The position numbers were made by a program, and so were the translations under genes. From positions 310,001 to 374,000 of the forward strand of contig NC_011296.1 of the NCBI RefSeq assembly GCF_000020985.1: 64,000 nucleotides of DNA, in the 5' to 3' direction. Below the pieces are notes generated by a model. The model saw only the letters and a list, made by a program, of their open reading frames with translations. It was not told the origin of the DNA and did not search any database. Shown in pieces: positions 51,826 through 61,111 of this stretch. This stretch comes from Thermodesulfovibrio yellowstonii DSM 11347. GTDB taxonomy: Bacteria; Nitrospirota; Thermodesulfovibrionia; Thermodesulfovibrionales; Thermodesulfovibrionaceae. Within the stretch, counting starts at the first letter, position 1, and each line of letters opens with the position of its first letter.

Positions 51826-52737
51826 TTAAGTTTTATTCTCGTCTATAAGTATCTCAATAAGAATTTCTATAGGACTTGTGCCATTTTTATCAGCGATTTC
51901 TCTGAGTGTATCCATTTCTTTCGCATTTATTCCCTTGTTTTTCAGTTTAGCTAATGCTTTCTGAAGGTCAATTTTATTTTCTGCGCAGATTTGCTTTAAA
52001 GTTTTCTTACCAAGACCTTTCCCTTCAAACTCTTTAATTATTTCATCTCTTGTCCATTTTGAGGTTTTAGTCTGTTTTGTATCACTTTTTTCCAGTGGTT
52101 TTGAGTCAACTGACGTGATTTTCCCTTCAAGAGGTTTTAAAATCTCATAAATCTGAAGGGGGCTCAGCCTGTTATTTTTAGCTATTAGTCCTATACTTTC
52201 CTTTGTGGAGTTAATTTTTATTCCTTTTTGAGTTAAGGCTATGGTTGCCTGCTTGAGGTCTATATTTCTTCTTTTAGAGAACTCTTCAAGGGATAGCAAC
52301 TCTGCATGTCCAAATGGTGGTTCATATTCTGGGGACTTTATCCATGCATTTTTAAGATAATCAGAAAGGTCTAACAGGAAGTTGAAGGGAGGAAAGGGTT
52401 TCAGTGAGCCAATAAAACTCAAAATTACAATCGCGCAAACAACAGTAAGTTCTTTTCTAAGATTCAAGGCTTTTTTAGCTTTGCTGTAAATATAATTTAT
52501 GAGCACATTCCAGTTATAGTAGACGTGAAAAAAAGCAGTGAGCATGAAAACAATACAGAAAATAATATGCATATTTGTCCAGTCTGTCTTTGTGAGACCT
52601 AAAAACTTCCAGTTTATCCAGTAAGCAATTCTTCCCTGTGGTGTAAAATAAAGAATAATACCTGAAATAAAGGCAAAGACAAAGGAAAAAGCAGTAAGCA
52701 GGCTTACAAATCCTCTAAAATTAATAGATTTTTTCAT
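51826..52737 (-). CDS. DUF4405-type membrane protein with duplicated C-terminal helical domain
   Basis: A 303-residue protein starting at ATG 52737 (AAGGAG 7 bases upstream). The first 120 residues hold three to four membrane helices with histidines (DWTNMHIIF, LTAFFHVYYNW) like DUF4405 or cytochrome b-type four-helix proteins, so heme binding is possible. The soluble tail contains two related repeats of about 50 residues (RRNIDLKQATIALTQKGIKI and ENKIDLQKALAKLKNKGINA, each followed by a LSPLQIYEIL or TSPIEILIEI segment). Its start overlaps the methyltransferase gene by 17 bases, although it does not look like a restriction-modification gene. Confidence 0.7.
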   Translation of the reverse strand: MKKSINFRGFVSLLTAFSFVFAFISGIILYFTPQGRIAYWINWKFLGLTKTDWTNMHIIFCIVFMLTAFFHVYYNWNVLINYIYSKAKKALNLRKELTVVCAIVILSFIGSLKPFPPFNFLLDLSDYLKNAWIKSPEYEPPFGHAELLSLEEFSKRRNIDLKQATIALTQKGIKINSTKESIGLIAKNNRLSPLQIYEILKPLEGKITSVDSKPLEKSDTKQTKTSKWTRDEIIKEFEGKGLGKKTLKQICAENKIDLQKALAKLKNKGINAKEMDTLREIADKNGTSPIEILIEILIDENKT

Positions 52738-53737
52738 GTTGAACTCCTTTGATTGCCAATTGGTTTTGATTTGTGTCAATTTCAAATAAGGTTAAGTCTT
52801 TAGCTTTCTGAGAAGATAACATATTGATATTCTTGAGTTTTATTTCATTTTTTTCAATATCCAAATTATCTTTTGGTAATAAAAAAGCTTCTTTAAGCTT
52901 ATCCCAATCCTTATCTCTGATAGTTACAACTCTGTTAAGAAATATACTTATATAAATTCCATTGATCATGGTGACCTGTGTCTCTTTTAATTTTTTATGT
53001 GCAATTTCAATATATTTTTCATCAATATCTATGCCGATAAATCTTCTGCCGAGTCTCTTTGCTGCAATCGCTGTTGTCCCTGTGCCTACGAATGGATCAA
53101 GAATAACATCTCCTTCATCACTGGTCATTAAGAGAAGTCTTTCAATAAGATGGACTGGTAACTGACATGGATGTTTGTCTCTTCTTTTTCTATGCCTTAT
53201 TCTATGAATATCTGTCCATACATCAGAAACAAGAGGGCCAAATTGATGCATCTGAGCTTTCTTACCTCCGTAATCCTGCAAAATATACTTGCACTTTCTA
53301 CATCTTTTATGGAGCATTCTTATATCGTAAAATTTGAATTTATCAGATTTAACATAATATAAAATTCCGTAATGGTTTGGTAAAAGAGTTTTACCACGGG
53401 GAGACCCCATTGCATCCCATGCTATCCAGTGTCTAAAAATGGCTATTTCATTGAGATAAGAACCAAAATATATCAACCATTTTGGGATATTATGCACAAA
53501 AATAGAACCTGTTGGTTTTGTAATTCTTACCATCTCATAAAGCCATTCTTTACACCATGAAAGATATATCTCTACATCATGCTCATCATAGTAGCTGTTG
53601 TATTTCTTTTTTAGATTGAAAGGAGGGTCTGCAAAGGTAACATCAACGCTGTTGTCAGGGATTTTTCTCATTATCTCCAGACAGTCGCCAAAAATGATTT
53701 TATTTAAAAGACTTTTTGAAAAATTTTTATTTTGCAT
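52721..53737 (-). CDS. DNA methyltransferase (beta-type, DPPF motif) of a restriction-modification cassette
   Basis: A 338-residue site-specific DNA methyltransferase. The catalytic motif IV is DPPF (residues 37-40) near the N terminus, and the SAM motif DPFVGTGTTAIAAKRLGRRFIGIDID follows near 208, which is the order of beta-class enzymes that methylate adenine N6 or cytosine N4. A Cys cluster (CRKCKYIL) lies near 148, and about 90 residues extend past the methyltransferase core. It follows the predicted endonuclease by 27 bases. The recognition site is unknown. Confidence 0.88.
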   Translation of the reverse strand: MQNKNFSKSLLNKIIFGDCLEIMRKIPDNSVDVTFADPPFNLKKKYNSYYDEHDVEIYLSWCKEWLYEMVRITKPTGSIFVHNIPKWLIYFGSYLNEIAIFRHWIAWDAMGSPRGKTLLPNHYGILYYVKSDKFKFYDIRMLHKRCRKCKYILQDYGGKKAQMHQFGPLVSDVWTDIHRIRHRKRRDKHPCQLPVHLIERLLLMTSDEGDVILDPFVGTGTTAIAAKRLGRRFIGIDIDEKYIEIAHKKLKETQVTMINGIYISIFLNRVVTIRDKDWDKLKEAFLLPKDNLDIEKNEIKLKNINMLSSQKAKDLTLFEIDTNQNQLAIKGVQHEKIY

Positions 53738-53764
53738 TATTAGAAACTTTTTTCTTCTAAGTAA

Positions 53765-54739
53765 TTATTTCGTCCATTCTTTCAGTTTTTTTACAATTTT
53801 TAGATCCTCTTGTTCTTCCCGCCATTCTCTTATTATTTTATTTATGCTTTTTTCTAATTCTTCCGCTGACATTTCTTCTGGCTTATTACATGATACACCA
53901 TTTGAGCTAAAAAATTCGTAAATTTTAAATAAAGGATTTTTTTGTCTAAATTCAATTACAGTAATACCTTGATTTTTTGCTTCGTCTTTCATCATTTCTG
54001 TTAATTTATCTGTTAAAAATAGATTGACATTTCTCGAAAAAGCTTCATCTCCAATTTCTGGATTACCGATTCCGAGTAATTTTAATTCAACAGTCAAAGC
54101 TTCATTTTTATCATTGAGCACGATTGCATCTATTTCTCTGTTTTTGACTAATCCTTTTTTCTTCATTTCCTCATTTGTTAATATATATCTTTCATCGGGT
54201 ATATTTATCATTTTAAATATGACGAATAATAAGCCTTTTTCAGTTTTCTTCCCTACTTCGCTCCAAGCTCCTCCTTGAATTGTTAATTTCATAGCTGAAA
54301 TGATGTTCATAAAAAATAAACTTTCAATGTAATCTAGACTAATCTTTTCTTTGTCTTTTTCTATATTGATTATCATTTGATATAAATCTTCAGAATTCTC
54401 AAATTCTTCTAATAATAATTGTAAGGCTTTAATATTTTTCTTGCCTAAATCTAAGCATACTCTTTTTGCTGATGTTCCTCCTGTCATATTTTTTACAGTT
54501 TTATCATTAAGTCCGCCAAACCATAATAGCTTGAATTTATTATTCTTCCCTTGTTTTTTATAGGTATCATCCAGGAGTTTTTCAAGCCAATTATTGCCTT
54601 TTCTTTTATATTCAAATATTTCTGAAATTAACTTTTGTGCTTTATCAAGAAATCTTTTATTTATTGTTGCTAATACATACGTTCTATAATCCTGTCCTGT
54701 AAGAACTGAATGGACTATTTTACCTATTAATTCTTTCAT
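53765..54739 (-). CDS. Predicted type II restriction endonuclease (PD-(D/E)XK)
   Basis: A 324-residue protein between two DNA methyltransferase genes. A candidate nuclease site is REIDAIVLN, then VELK: D204, E218 and K220 fit the PD-(D/E)XK pattern. Overall appearance (CLDLGKKNIKALQLLLEEF, IISAMKLTIQGGAWSEVGKKTEKGL) resembles the CfrBI-type endonuclease family as I recall it, but I could not search. Its start shares one base with the end of the upstream methyltransferase. Endonuclease function is inferred from motif and context. Confidence 0.65.
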   Translation of the reverse strand: MKELIGKIVHSVLTGQDYRTYVLATINKRFLDKAQKLISEIFEYKRKGNNWLEKLLDDTYKKQGKNNKFKLLWFGGLNDKTVKNMTGGTSAKRVCLDLGKKNIKALQLLLEEFENSEDLYQMIINIEKDKEKISLDYIESLFFMNIISAMKLTIQGGAWSEVGKKTEKGLLFVIFKMINIPDERYILTNEEMKKKGLVKNREIDAIVLNDKNEALTVELKLLGIGNPEIGDEAFSRNVNLFLTDKLTEMMKDEAKNQGITVIEFRQKNPLFKIYEFFSSNGVSCNKPEEMSAEELEKSINKIIREWREEQEDLKIVKKLKEWTK

Positions 54740-56166
54740 TACTCTTTGATCCTTATATCTTCTGGGATTTTTTCTATTGCCTCTGATATTTTATCAATAT
54801 TTTTTAATAATCTCTCATTTGAAGGTTTTTTACCTCTGGTAGAAGTTCCAGGATTATTTTTTATTTGTTCTTTAAAATGTAACATTAATTCTTTCACTAT
54901 TTGAGAAACAAAGTTATCATCATTTGCAAATATATGGGTTTCCTCTTTTTTTTGCATTACTACAATATACTCTTCATCAATTTTACCAATATCTGCACTG
55001 GTATATTTTCTCGTTTTATCAATGTTTCTAAAAATCGTTTTTATTGGGATAAATCCGATTTTTTTAGCCATTTCTGTAAAGAACTTATGGCTTTCAATTA
55101 ATTCATATTCCAAACTTGAATTTCCTACAACAATTACACAAAATTTATCTCTCTTTAAAACCCTATTCATTTCTATCATTGATCGGAGCATATCTCCTAA
55201 GTATTCAGACAATAATCTAAATCTATTATTTATAAAATGGGAATGCCCCCCTATTTCATGTTTTCTGAAAAGATCAAAATCCATACCAAGCCATAACATA
55301 TTGTACATGTGAACTCTATAATAATCTAAAGCATTAACATAAGGTGGAGATGTTATGATTAAATCTATTGAATTATTTTCTATTGATAAATTTCTTGCAT
55401 CACCACAAATAACTTTAACATCGGGAGGGTCTTTAATAACTTTAGACATCTGGCTAAGAATCTGCTGCATAGATTTTATTTTTTTAATAAATAATTCATC
55501 CACATTAATACCGTTTCCGTTCTCTACCAATGACCAAATTGTTGATGACAGAGCAATTCTTCCTAAGTCAAACAAGTCATAATACCCTTCTTCTTTAATT
55601 TCTATTAGAGTCTCTCTTATAATTTCTAATTTTGAAATTATGGTTTTATTAAAAATCTTACTTACTTTTCTATTGGGAAGACCATTAATTGTTCTATCTA
55701 TGTTTCTATAATCTAAATCTAAATATTTTTTCATTTTTATTAACTTTTCATTAAGATATTTAAATTCATCCTTTTTAATTAAAGTTGTTTTAACTTTCGC
55801 TATCAGAGCAGCAAGCGGATTCAGGTCGTTTCCAATAGAATTTCTATCGTTTAAAAAAGCCTCTACCAATGTAGTACCACAACCGCACATAGGATCCAAA
55901 ACTCTTTCTCTTTCTTTTGTAAAAAGTTTTATAAAAGTTAAAGGAATCTGAGGTATAAAACGAGCAGGATAGGGATGAAAAGTGTGAGTTAGATATTGAG
56001 TTGAAAAACTCTTAAAGTCCCAATCAATGTTCTCTAAAATTTCTAAGGCTTCGTCAGAAGAATACTTTTTTTTATTTATTAAATCCAAATAATTCTGCTC
56101 ATTTGAAAAACTCTCTAAAATCAATTGATTTGAATTTTTAAAAAGCATTTTCCTATCAATCTTCAA
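54739..56166 (-). CDS. DNA methyltransferase with SPPY motif (probable N4-cytosine) of a restriction-modification cassette
   Basis: A 475-residue methyltransferase. The SAM motif VLDPMCGCGTTLVEAFL (about 89-105) precedes the catalytic TSPPY (272-276). SPPY is typical of N4-cytosine methyltransferases. The insert between them (about 125-245) may be the target recognition region, and YLTHTFHPYPARFIPQI near 59 is typical of this subgroup. It begins 4 bases within the end of radC and overlaps the endonuclease start, which implies a translationally coupled cassette. It differs in class from the second methyltransferase. Confidence 0.87.
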   Translation of the reverse strand: MKIDRKMLFKNSNQLILESFSNEQNYLDLINKKKYSSDEALEILENIDWDFKSFSTQYLTHTFHPYPARFIPQIPLTFIKLFTKERERVLDPMCGCGTTLVEAFLNDRNSIGNDLNPLAALIAKVKTTLIKKDEFKYLNEKLIKMKKYLDLDYRNIDRTINGLPNRKVSKIFNKTIISKLEIIRETLIEIKEEGYYDLFDLGRIALSSTIWSLVENGNGINVDELFIKKIKSMQQILSQMSKVIKDPPDVKVICGDARNLSIENNSIDLIITSPPYVNALDYYRVHMYNMLWLGMDFDLFRKHEIGGHSHFINNRFRLLSEYLGDMLRSMIEMNRVLKRDKFCVIVVGNSSLEYELIESHKFFTEMAKKIGFIPIKTIFRNIDKTRKYTSADIGKIDEEYIVVMQKKEETHIFANDDNFVSQIVKELMLHFKEQIKNNPGTSTRGKKPSNERLLKNIDKISEAIEKIPEDIRIKE

Positions 56167-56837
56167 ACTACTCCCCTCTCCTTCATACTAAAATATTTTC
56201 CACTACCTATGATTACATGGTCAAGGATGGGGATTTCAAGGATTTCTGAGGCTTTTTTGAGTTTTTTTGTTATCTCTATGTCCTGCTCACTGGGCGTTGG
56301 GTCTCCGCTTGGATGATTGTGTATAAGAATTACTGCATAGGCTGATTCTTTTACTGCATCTTTAAATACTTCTCTTGGATGAATTAATGATTGATTGAGA
56401 GTTCCTTCGGAGACTTTTACTTCCCTGATTAGTCTTAACTTTGTATCAAGTAAGAGGGTTATAAATACTTCCTTTTTTAATCCATTAAGTTTCGGAAAGA
56501 AATAGTTATAAACAATTTCAGCAGAGTTAAAAAACTGTTCCTGAGATTTTTCACACAGTGCTCTTTTACCAAGTTCAAAGGATGCTTTAATTTGGGCTAT
56601 TTTGGCAATGCCAAGTCCTTTAAAAGATTTAAGTTCACTTATAGATGCTTCCTCAAGACCCCTTAGACCACGAAAATTTTGCAGAAGTTCAATTGCTGTA
56701 TCAATAACAGTTTTTCCATTTGAGCCTGTTCGTAAAACTATGGCAAGTAACTGAGCGTCACTTAAAGCTTCCGCTCCATGTTTGATAAGCCTTTCTCTCG
56801 GTCTTTCAGTCTCTGGCCATTCTCTGACAGAGTTCAT
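56163..56837 (-). CDS. radC: RadC family JAMM-domain protein
   Basis: A 224-residue protein with an N-terminal helix-hairpin-helix region (LKSFKGLGIAKIAQIKASFELG near 68) and a C-terminal JAMM/MPN metal site (LIHNHPSGDPTPSEQDIEIT near 172). Once credited with DNA repair, RadC has no confirmed activity. It lies between metG (4-base overlap) and the restriction-modification cassette. Confidence 0.92.
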   Translation of the reverse strand: MNSVREWPETERPRERLIKHGAEALSDAQLLAIVLRTGSNGKTVIDTAIELLQNFRGLRGLEEASISELKSFKGLGIAKIAQIKASFELGKRALCEKSQEQFFNSAEIVYNYFFPKLNGLKKEVFITLLLDTKLRLIREVKVSEGTLNQSLIHPREVFKDAVKESAYAVILIHNHPSGDPTPSEQDIEITKKLKKASEILEIPILDHVIIGSGKYFSMKERGVV

Positions 56838-58762
56838 TTTATTCCTGCGCCAGCATTTACCTCTCTATCAATGGTTAGTATTGATATTTTCCCATCCTCC
56901 CCTGTTGCTGCAAGAAGCATACCTTGAGATTCTACTCCCATAAGCTTTGCTGGCTTAAGGTTGCTTAAAACCACAATTGACCTGCCTATGAGTTCCTCTG
57001 GTGAGTATTGCTCTCCAATCCCTGCAACTATCTGTCTTTCCTCTCCGATGTCAACAATAAGCTTTATTAGTTTCTTTGAACCTTTAACTCTTTCTGCTTG
57101 AAGCACCTTTCCAACCTTGAGCTTAATTTTCATAAAATCTTCAATGCTTATAAGGTCTTCCACCTTTGCCTCCTCTCTTTTTTCCACTTTCATCTGTTCT
57201 TCAGTTTTAATCTCTATTTTTGGGAAAAGTTGTTCAATTTTTTCTGTCTTTACCTCTTTTATATCAAGTTCCCATTTAAGCATTTTATAATCAATAATGT
57301 AATCCCTTAGTCCAAGTGCATACCATATTTTATTTGCTGTTTCAGGCATAAAGGGATAGAGAAAGACTGTAATTATTCTGATAGCATTCCATATATTGAA
57401 AAGTATCAAAGGAAGTCTTTCAGGTTCTTCTTTTAATACTTTCCAGGGTTCTGTTTTTGCAATATAGTTGTTTGTTAAAGAGATTGCCTGCCATATTTTT
57501 TCAAGAATAATGTTAAATTTGAATTCATCCCACAAGATTTCATTATTAATTTCCTCAATTAATGACTTAAAGGAAGATAAAAATTCATTGTCAGAGTAGA
57601 GATTTCGCGTGGCTTCGCTCCTCGGAATGATAGAGTTTATTTTTACAGCACCTTTCATATACTTTTCATTCATTACAAGAAATCTGTTAAGTAAATTCCC
57701 AAAATCATTGGCAAGGTCATTGTTAATTCTTCTAATCAGAGCTTCTTCTGAAAAATCACCATCAAGTCCAAAGGATACTTCTCTAAAAAGAAAATATCTG
57801 AAGGCATCTACGCCATATTTTTTTATGACCTCAGAGGGATTTACAACATTTCCAAGAGATTTTGACATCTTTTTACCTTTTACTGTCCACCATCCATGAG
57901 CAAAGATGTTTCTCGGAAGTGGAAGTTCAAGTGCCATAAGCATTGTAGACCAGTAAACAGCATGAGTTGTAAGAATATCTTTGCCAATAAGATGATGGTC
58001 TGGAGGCCACCACTCTACATTTTCTGGAGCGAGATATTTCAAAGCTGAATAGTAGTTAACAAGAGCATCAAACCATACATATGTAGTATAGTTTTCATCA
58101 AATGGCAGAATTATTCCCCACTCAAGCCTGTGTTTTGGACGGGAAATACATAGATCACCAAGAGTCCTATTTTTAAGAAAACCTAAAACCTCATTTTTTC
58201 TTGTTTCAGGAAGAATATAGGAGGGATTTTTTTCAATGTGCTCAATAAGTGCTTGTTGATACTTTGACATGAGAAAAAAGTAGTTTTCCTCTTCAATAAA
58301 TTCCACATCTCTTCCACAGTCTGGGCATTTTCCTTCTACTAAATCCTTTTCTGTCCAGAATCTCTCACAGGGGGTGCAGTACATTCCAGAGTATTTTCTT
58401 TTTACAATCTCTCCTTTATCATAAAGCCTCTGAAGGATTTCCTGAACAATCCTTTTGTGTTCTTCATCAGTAGTTCTTATAAAAGCGTCATTGCTTATAT
58501 TTAGTCCCTTCCATAATGTTTTGAAATTTTCAACCATAATATCAGCATGTTCCTTAGGAGTTTTACCTTTTTGCAATGCAGCTCTTTCTACTTTCTGCCC
58601 ATGCTCATCTGTTCCTGTAAGAAAAAAGACTTTTCTACCTTTAAGTCTCATATACCGTGCCAGTATGTCTGCTGCTATTGTAGTGTAGGCATGTCCAATA
58701 TGAGGGATATCGTTTACATAGTAAATCGGTGTGGTGATATAAAATCCTTTATTTTGATTCAT
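56834..58762 (-). CDS. metG: Methionyl-tRNA synthetase
   Basis: Charges tRNA-Met, 642 residues from ATG 58762 (GGAGG 7 bases upstream; an upstream in-frame Met lies inside the previous gene). It has YYVNDIPHIGHAY (HIGH motif) near residue 10, a zinc knuckle CTPCERFWTEKDLVEGKCPDCG near 126, KGKKMSKSLGN near 296, an anticodon-binding domain from about 350 and a C-terminal tRNA-binding domain (IKLKVGKVLQAERVKGSKKL near 550). A palindromic repeat is inserted in frame at residues 378-388 in a linker before the anticodon-binding helices. Confidence 0.95.
   Translation of the reverse strand: MNQNKGFYITTPIYYVNDIPHIGHAYTTIAADILARYMRLKGRKVFFLTGTDEHGQKVERAALQKGKTPKEHADIMVENFKTLWKGLNISNDAFIRTTDEEHKRIVQEILQRLYDKGEIVKRKYSGMYCTPCERFWTEKDLVEGKCPDCGRDVEFIEEENYFFLMSKYQQALIEHIEKNPSYILPETRKNEVLGFLKNRTLGDLCISRPKHRLEWGIILPFDENYTTYVWFDALVNYYSALKYLAPENVEWWPPDHHLIGKDILTTHAVYWSTMLMALELPLPRNIFAHGWWTVKGKKMSKSLGNVVNPSEVIKKYGVDAFRYFLFREVSFGLDGDFSEEALIRRINNDLANDFGNLLNRFLVMNEKYMKGAVKINSIIPRSEATRNLYSDNEFLSSFKSLIEEINNEILWDEFKFNIILEKIWQAISLTNNYIAKTEPWKVLKEEPERLPLILFNIWNAIRIITVFLYPFMPETANKIWYALGLRDYIIDYKMLKWELDIKEVKTEKIEQLFPKIEIKTEEQMKVEKREEAKVEDLISIEDFMKIKLKVGKVLQAERVKGSKKLIKLIVDIGEERQIVAGIGEQYSPEELIGRSIVVLSNLKPAKLMGVESQGMLLAATGEDGKISILTIDREVNAGAGIK
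57599..57630 (-). repeat. REP-type palindromic repeat inserted in frame within metG
   Basis: On the gene strand it begins TCATTCCGAGGAGCGAAGC and matches the repeat unit near 17495-17526 at 27 of 32 bases. It encodes IIPRSEATRNL within MetRS residues 378-388 without a frameshift or stop. It lies in a variable linker, so the enzyme probably tolerates it. Confidence 0.75.
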
Positions 58763-59513
58763 CTTTTCCTCCAGAAGTCTCCTCTGTTGGCTCTTCATCA
58801 GTTTCTTTTATGATAAAAGATAACTTTTTAAATTCAGGTTCTTTTTCTTCTTGTGTAATGATTTCTTCATCCTGAATTATTTCTTCTATTTCGCCGTAAT
58901 ATTCATGCCTTAGACAGCATTTTAACCTTCCGCAAACACCTGAGAGTTTTGATACATTAAGCACCATTTCCTGATCTTTAGCCATTTTTAGAGAGATTGG
59001 TTTAAAAAAGCTAACAAAGGTCTTGCAGCATATTTCCCTTCCGCAAACACCTATTCCACCGAGAAATTTTGCTTCATCTCTAACCCCTATCTGTCGCATT
59101 TCTATTCTTGTTTTGAATTTTGCTGCGAGGTCTTTAACCAGTTCTCTAAAGTCTATCCTTCCTTCTGCAGTAAAGTAAAAAATTATTCTTTTTCTATCAA
59201 GAGCAGATTCAACAACTAAAAGTTTCATGGGTAGCTTTCTCTCACTTATTTTTTCAAGACAAAAATCCCATGCATCTTTTTCCAGAGAGATGTTTTTTTC
59301 AAATGTTTCCATATCTTCTTGAGTTGCTTTTCTGATTACAGGTTTGAAAGAATTTTCATTGTCAGAGGATACTTTTACAACATAACCTAAGGTCAATCCA
59401 AAATCACCTTCTACAACAACAAAATCACCTTTTTTTAATTCCATCTCCAGATTATTCAAGTAACGGTAGACTTTGCCAAATGGTCTAATTCTTACATATA
59501 CAACGTTATTCAT
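58749..59513 (-). CDS. PSP1/RicT-type regulatory iron-sulfur protein
   Basis: A 254-residue PSP1-domain protein like Bacillus RicT (YaaT). The N-terminal beta domain reads VYVRIRPFGKVYRYL, and the conserved cysteine-rich core LGGIGVCGREICCKTFVSF with LSGVCGRLKCCLRHEY lies near 150-205, followed by an acidic tail. In Bacillus this protein joins a complex that affects RNase Y maturation and binds Fe-S clusters. The partner genes are not adjacent. It is located between holB and metG, a frequent arrangement, and overlaps metG by 14 bases. Confidence 0.85.
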   Translation of the reverse strand: MNNVVYVRIRPFGKVYRYLNNLEMELKKGDFVVVEGDFGLTLGYVVKVSSDNENSFKPVIRKATQEDMETFEKNISLEKDAWDFCLEKISERKLPMKLLVVESALDRKRIIFYFTAEGRIDFRELVKDLAAKFKTRIEMRQIGVRDEAKFLGGIGVCGREICCKTFVSFFKPISLKMAKDQEMVLNVSKLSGVCGRLKCCLRHEYYGEIEEIIQDEEIITQEEKEPEFKKLSFIIKETDEEPTEETSGGKDESK

Positions 59514-59532
59514 TAAAAGTCTCCTTATTGTT

Positions 59533-60492
59533 CTAAGTTGATGATTTCCTGTTTTCTGAAGAAGTTATTAGGTTATTGATACAGGAAACCAGATAGTTCC
59601 ATAGTATTGATTTATTTAAATTTAAATCAATGTTTCTTTTAATGTTTTGTACCTCCTCATATAGATTGAAAATTTCTTGCACAGATATATTTTCTTTTAG
59701 TTTAAAATCTAAAGGTAAAATCAGGCAACAATCTGAAGAAACTTTGTTTATAAGCTTAATAAGAGAGTCTCTAAGAAAAATACATAAAAAATCTATCCAC
59801 CACTTAATTTCTTCGTTGTCTTTCCAGATAGCTTTTTTATTATTTTCTTTAATGTTTTTTAATGTAGCACTAAACCATTGAATATCTTTTAGTATATCCC
59901 TTGACATAAAAAGTCCAGGCTTTCCCATAATAATTCTGAAAAAGGATTCCTGCTGCATATCGGGTATAATTTTTTTTATTGCATCAATTGAAAGCGGTGT
60001 AAAATAGACTTTAAAGCATCTTGAAATCAATGGTTCGGGTAAATTATGAATATTTTCACAGATAAGAATTATTGTGGTCATGAAAGGCGGTTCTTCAACT
60101 GTCTTAAGAAATGCATTTGCTGCTGCATTGTTCATTTTATGTGCTTCTTTTATAATAACAACCTTGTACTTCCCTTCAAGAGGTTTTAAAGAAACAAACT
60201 CTTCAACTTCTCTTATAGTATTTACTGTGATTACGTCTTTTTCAGGAGCTATTATTTTAATATCAGGATGTAACCTTTGCTCAATTTTTTTACATGAGTC
60301 GCAACTATCGCAGGAGTCTTCATTTTCAGAATTCAAACAATTTAATGCCTTTGCATAGGCAATGGCTGTTGATGTCTTTCCAATATAGGCATCTCCTAAA
60401 AATAATAAGGCATTTGGAATTTTCTTTGTTCTTAATGTTCCTTTGAGCAGTTTTATAGCTTTTTCCTGAGATATAATTTTATTAAAGCCCAT
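59533..60492 (-). CDS. holB: DNA polymerase III delta' subunit
   Basis: Clamp-loader subunit of 319 residues. The AAA+ module has a Walker A-like LGDAYIGKTSTAIAYAKAL near residue 32, a zinc-binding knuckle CDSCDSCKKI near 61, NAAANAFLKTVEEPP near 121 and the SRC sensor motif LPEPLISRCFKVYF near 150. The C-terminal part is divergent. It starts inside the end of tmk (11-base overlap), the classic tmk-holB pair. Confidence 0.87.
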   Translation of the reverse strand: MGFNKIISQEKAIKLLKGTLRTKKIPNALLFLGDAYIGKTSTAIAYAKALNCLNSENEDSCDSCDSCKKIEQRLHPDIKIIAPEKDVITVNTIREVEEFVSLKPLEGKYKVVIIKEAHKMNNAAANAFLKTVEEPPFMTTIILICENIHNLPEPLISRCFKVYFTPLSIDAIKKIIPDMQQESFFRIIMGKPGLFMSRDILKDIQWFSATLKNIKENNKKAIWKDNEEIKWWIDFLCIFLRDSLIKLINKVSSDCCLILPLDFKLKENISVQEIFNLYEEVQNIKRNIDLNLNKSILWNYLVSCINNLITSSENRKSST

Positions 60493-61111
60493 GTGATAGT
60501 ATTGATTTAACTTTTCTATATATGTCTTCAGCTATTTTATCTATGGATTCAGTGGCGTCTAAAACAAAAAATCTTTTTTTATATAATTCTGCAAGCTTAA
60601 GATATCCTTGCCTTACTTTTTCATGGAAAGCTAAGTTTTCCATCTCAAATCTATCTTTTTTATTAATCTTCTGATTTCTTTTAAGTCCAATATTTGCTGG
60701 ACAGTCAAGCAACACTGTTAAATCCGGCATGAATTCGTCAAGAACTATTTTGTTCAATTGTTTAATCAAATCAATTGATATACCTCTTGCATATCCTTGA
60801 TAAACCAAAGTTGAGTCTGTAAACCTATCACATATCACAATAAAACCAGATTCAATGCATGGTTTTATTTTCTCCTCAATATGTTGGACTCTGTCTGCAA
60901 AATAAAGAAGAAGTTCACATAATGGATTTATTTTAATTTCTGAATTAAGAAGTATTTTTCTGATATGCCTTCCAGCTTCTGTATCTCCGGGTTCATATGT
61001 ATATAAAACCTTCAATCCTTCTTTTTTAAGTTTTTCAGCAAGTAACTTTCCCTGTGTGGTTTTCCCAGAGCCCTCTATGCCTTCAAAAGTTATAAATATT
61101 CCTTTATTCAT
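60482..61111 (-). CDS. tmk: Thymidylate kinase
   Basis: Phosphorylates dTMP to dTDP, 209 residues. The P-loop FEGIEGSGKTTQGKLLAEKL is at residue 8, the DRX motif in ICDRFTDSTLVYQGYARG near 92, and LID-region lysines and arginines near 145. It overlaps holB downstream and the MetE-like gene upstream by 8 bases. Confidence 0.96.
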   Translation of the reverse strand: MNKGIFITFEGIEGSGKTTQGKLLAEKLKKEGLKVLYTYEPGDTEAGRHIRKILLNSEIKINPLCELLLYFADRVQHIEEKIKPCIESGFIVICDRFTDSTLVYQGYARGISIDLIKQLNKIVLDEFMPDLTVLLDCPANIGLKRNQKINKKDRFEMENLAFHEKVRQGYLKLAELYKKRFFVLDATESIDKIAEDIYRKVKSILSHGL

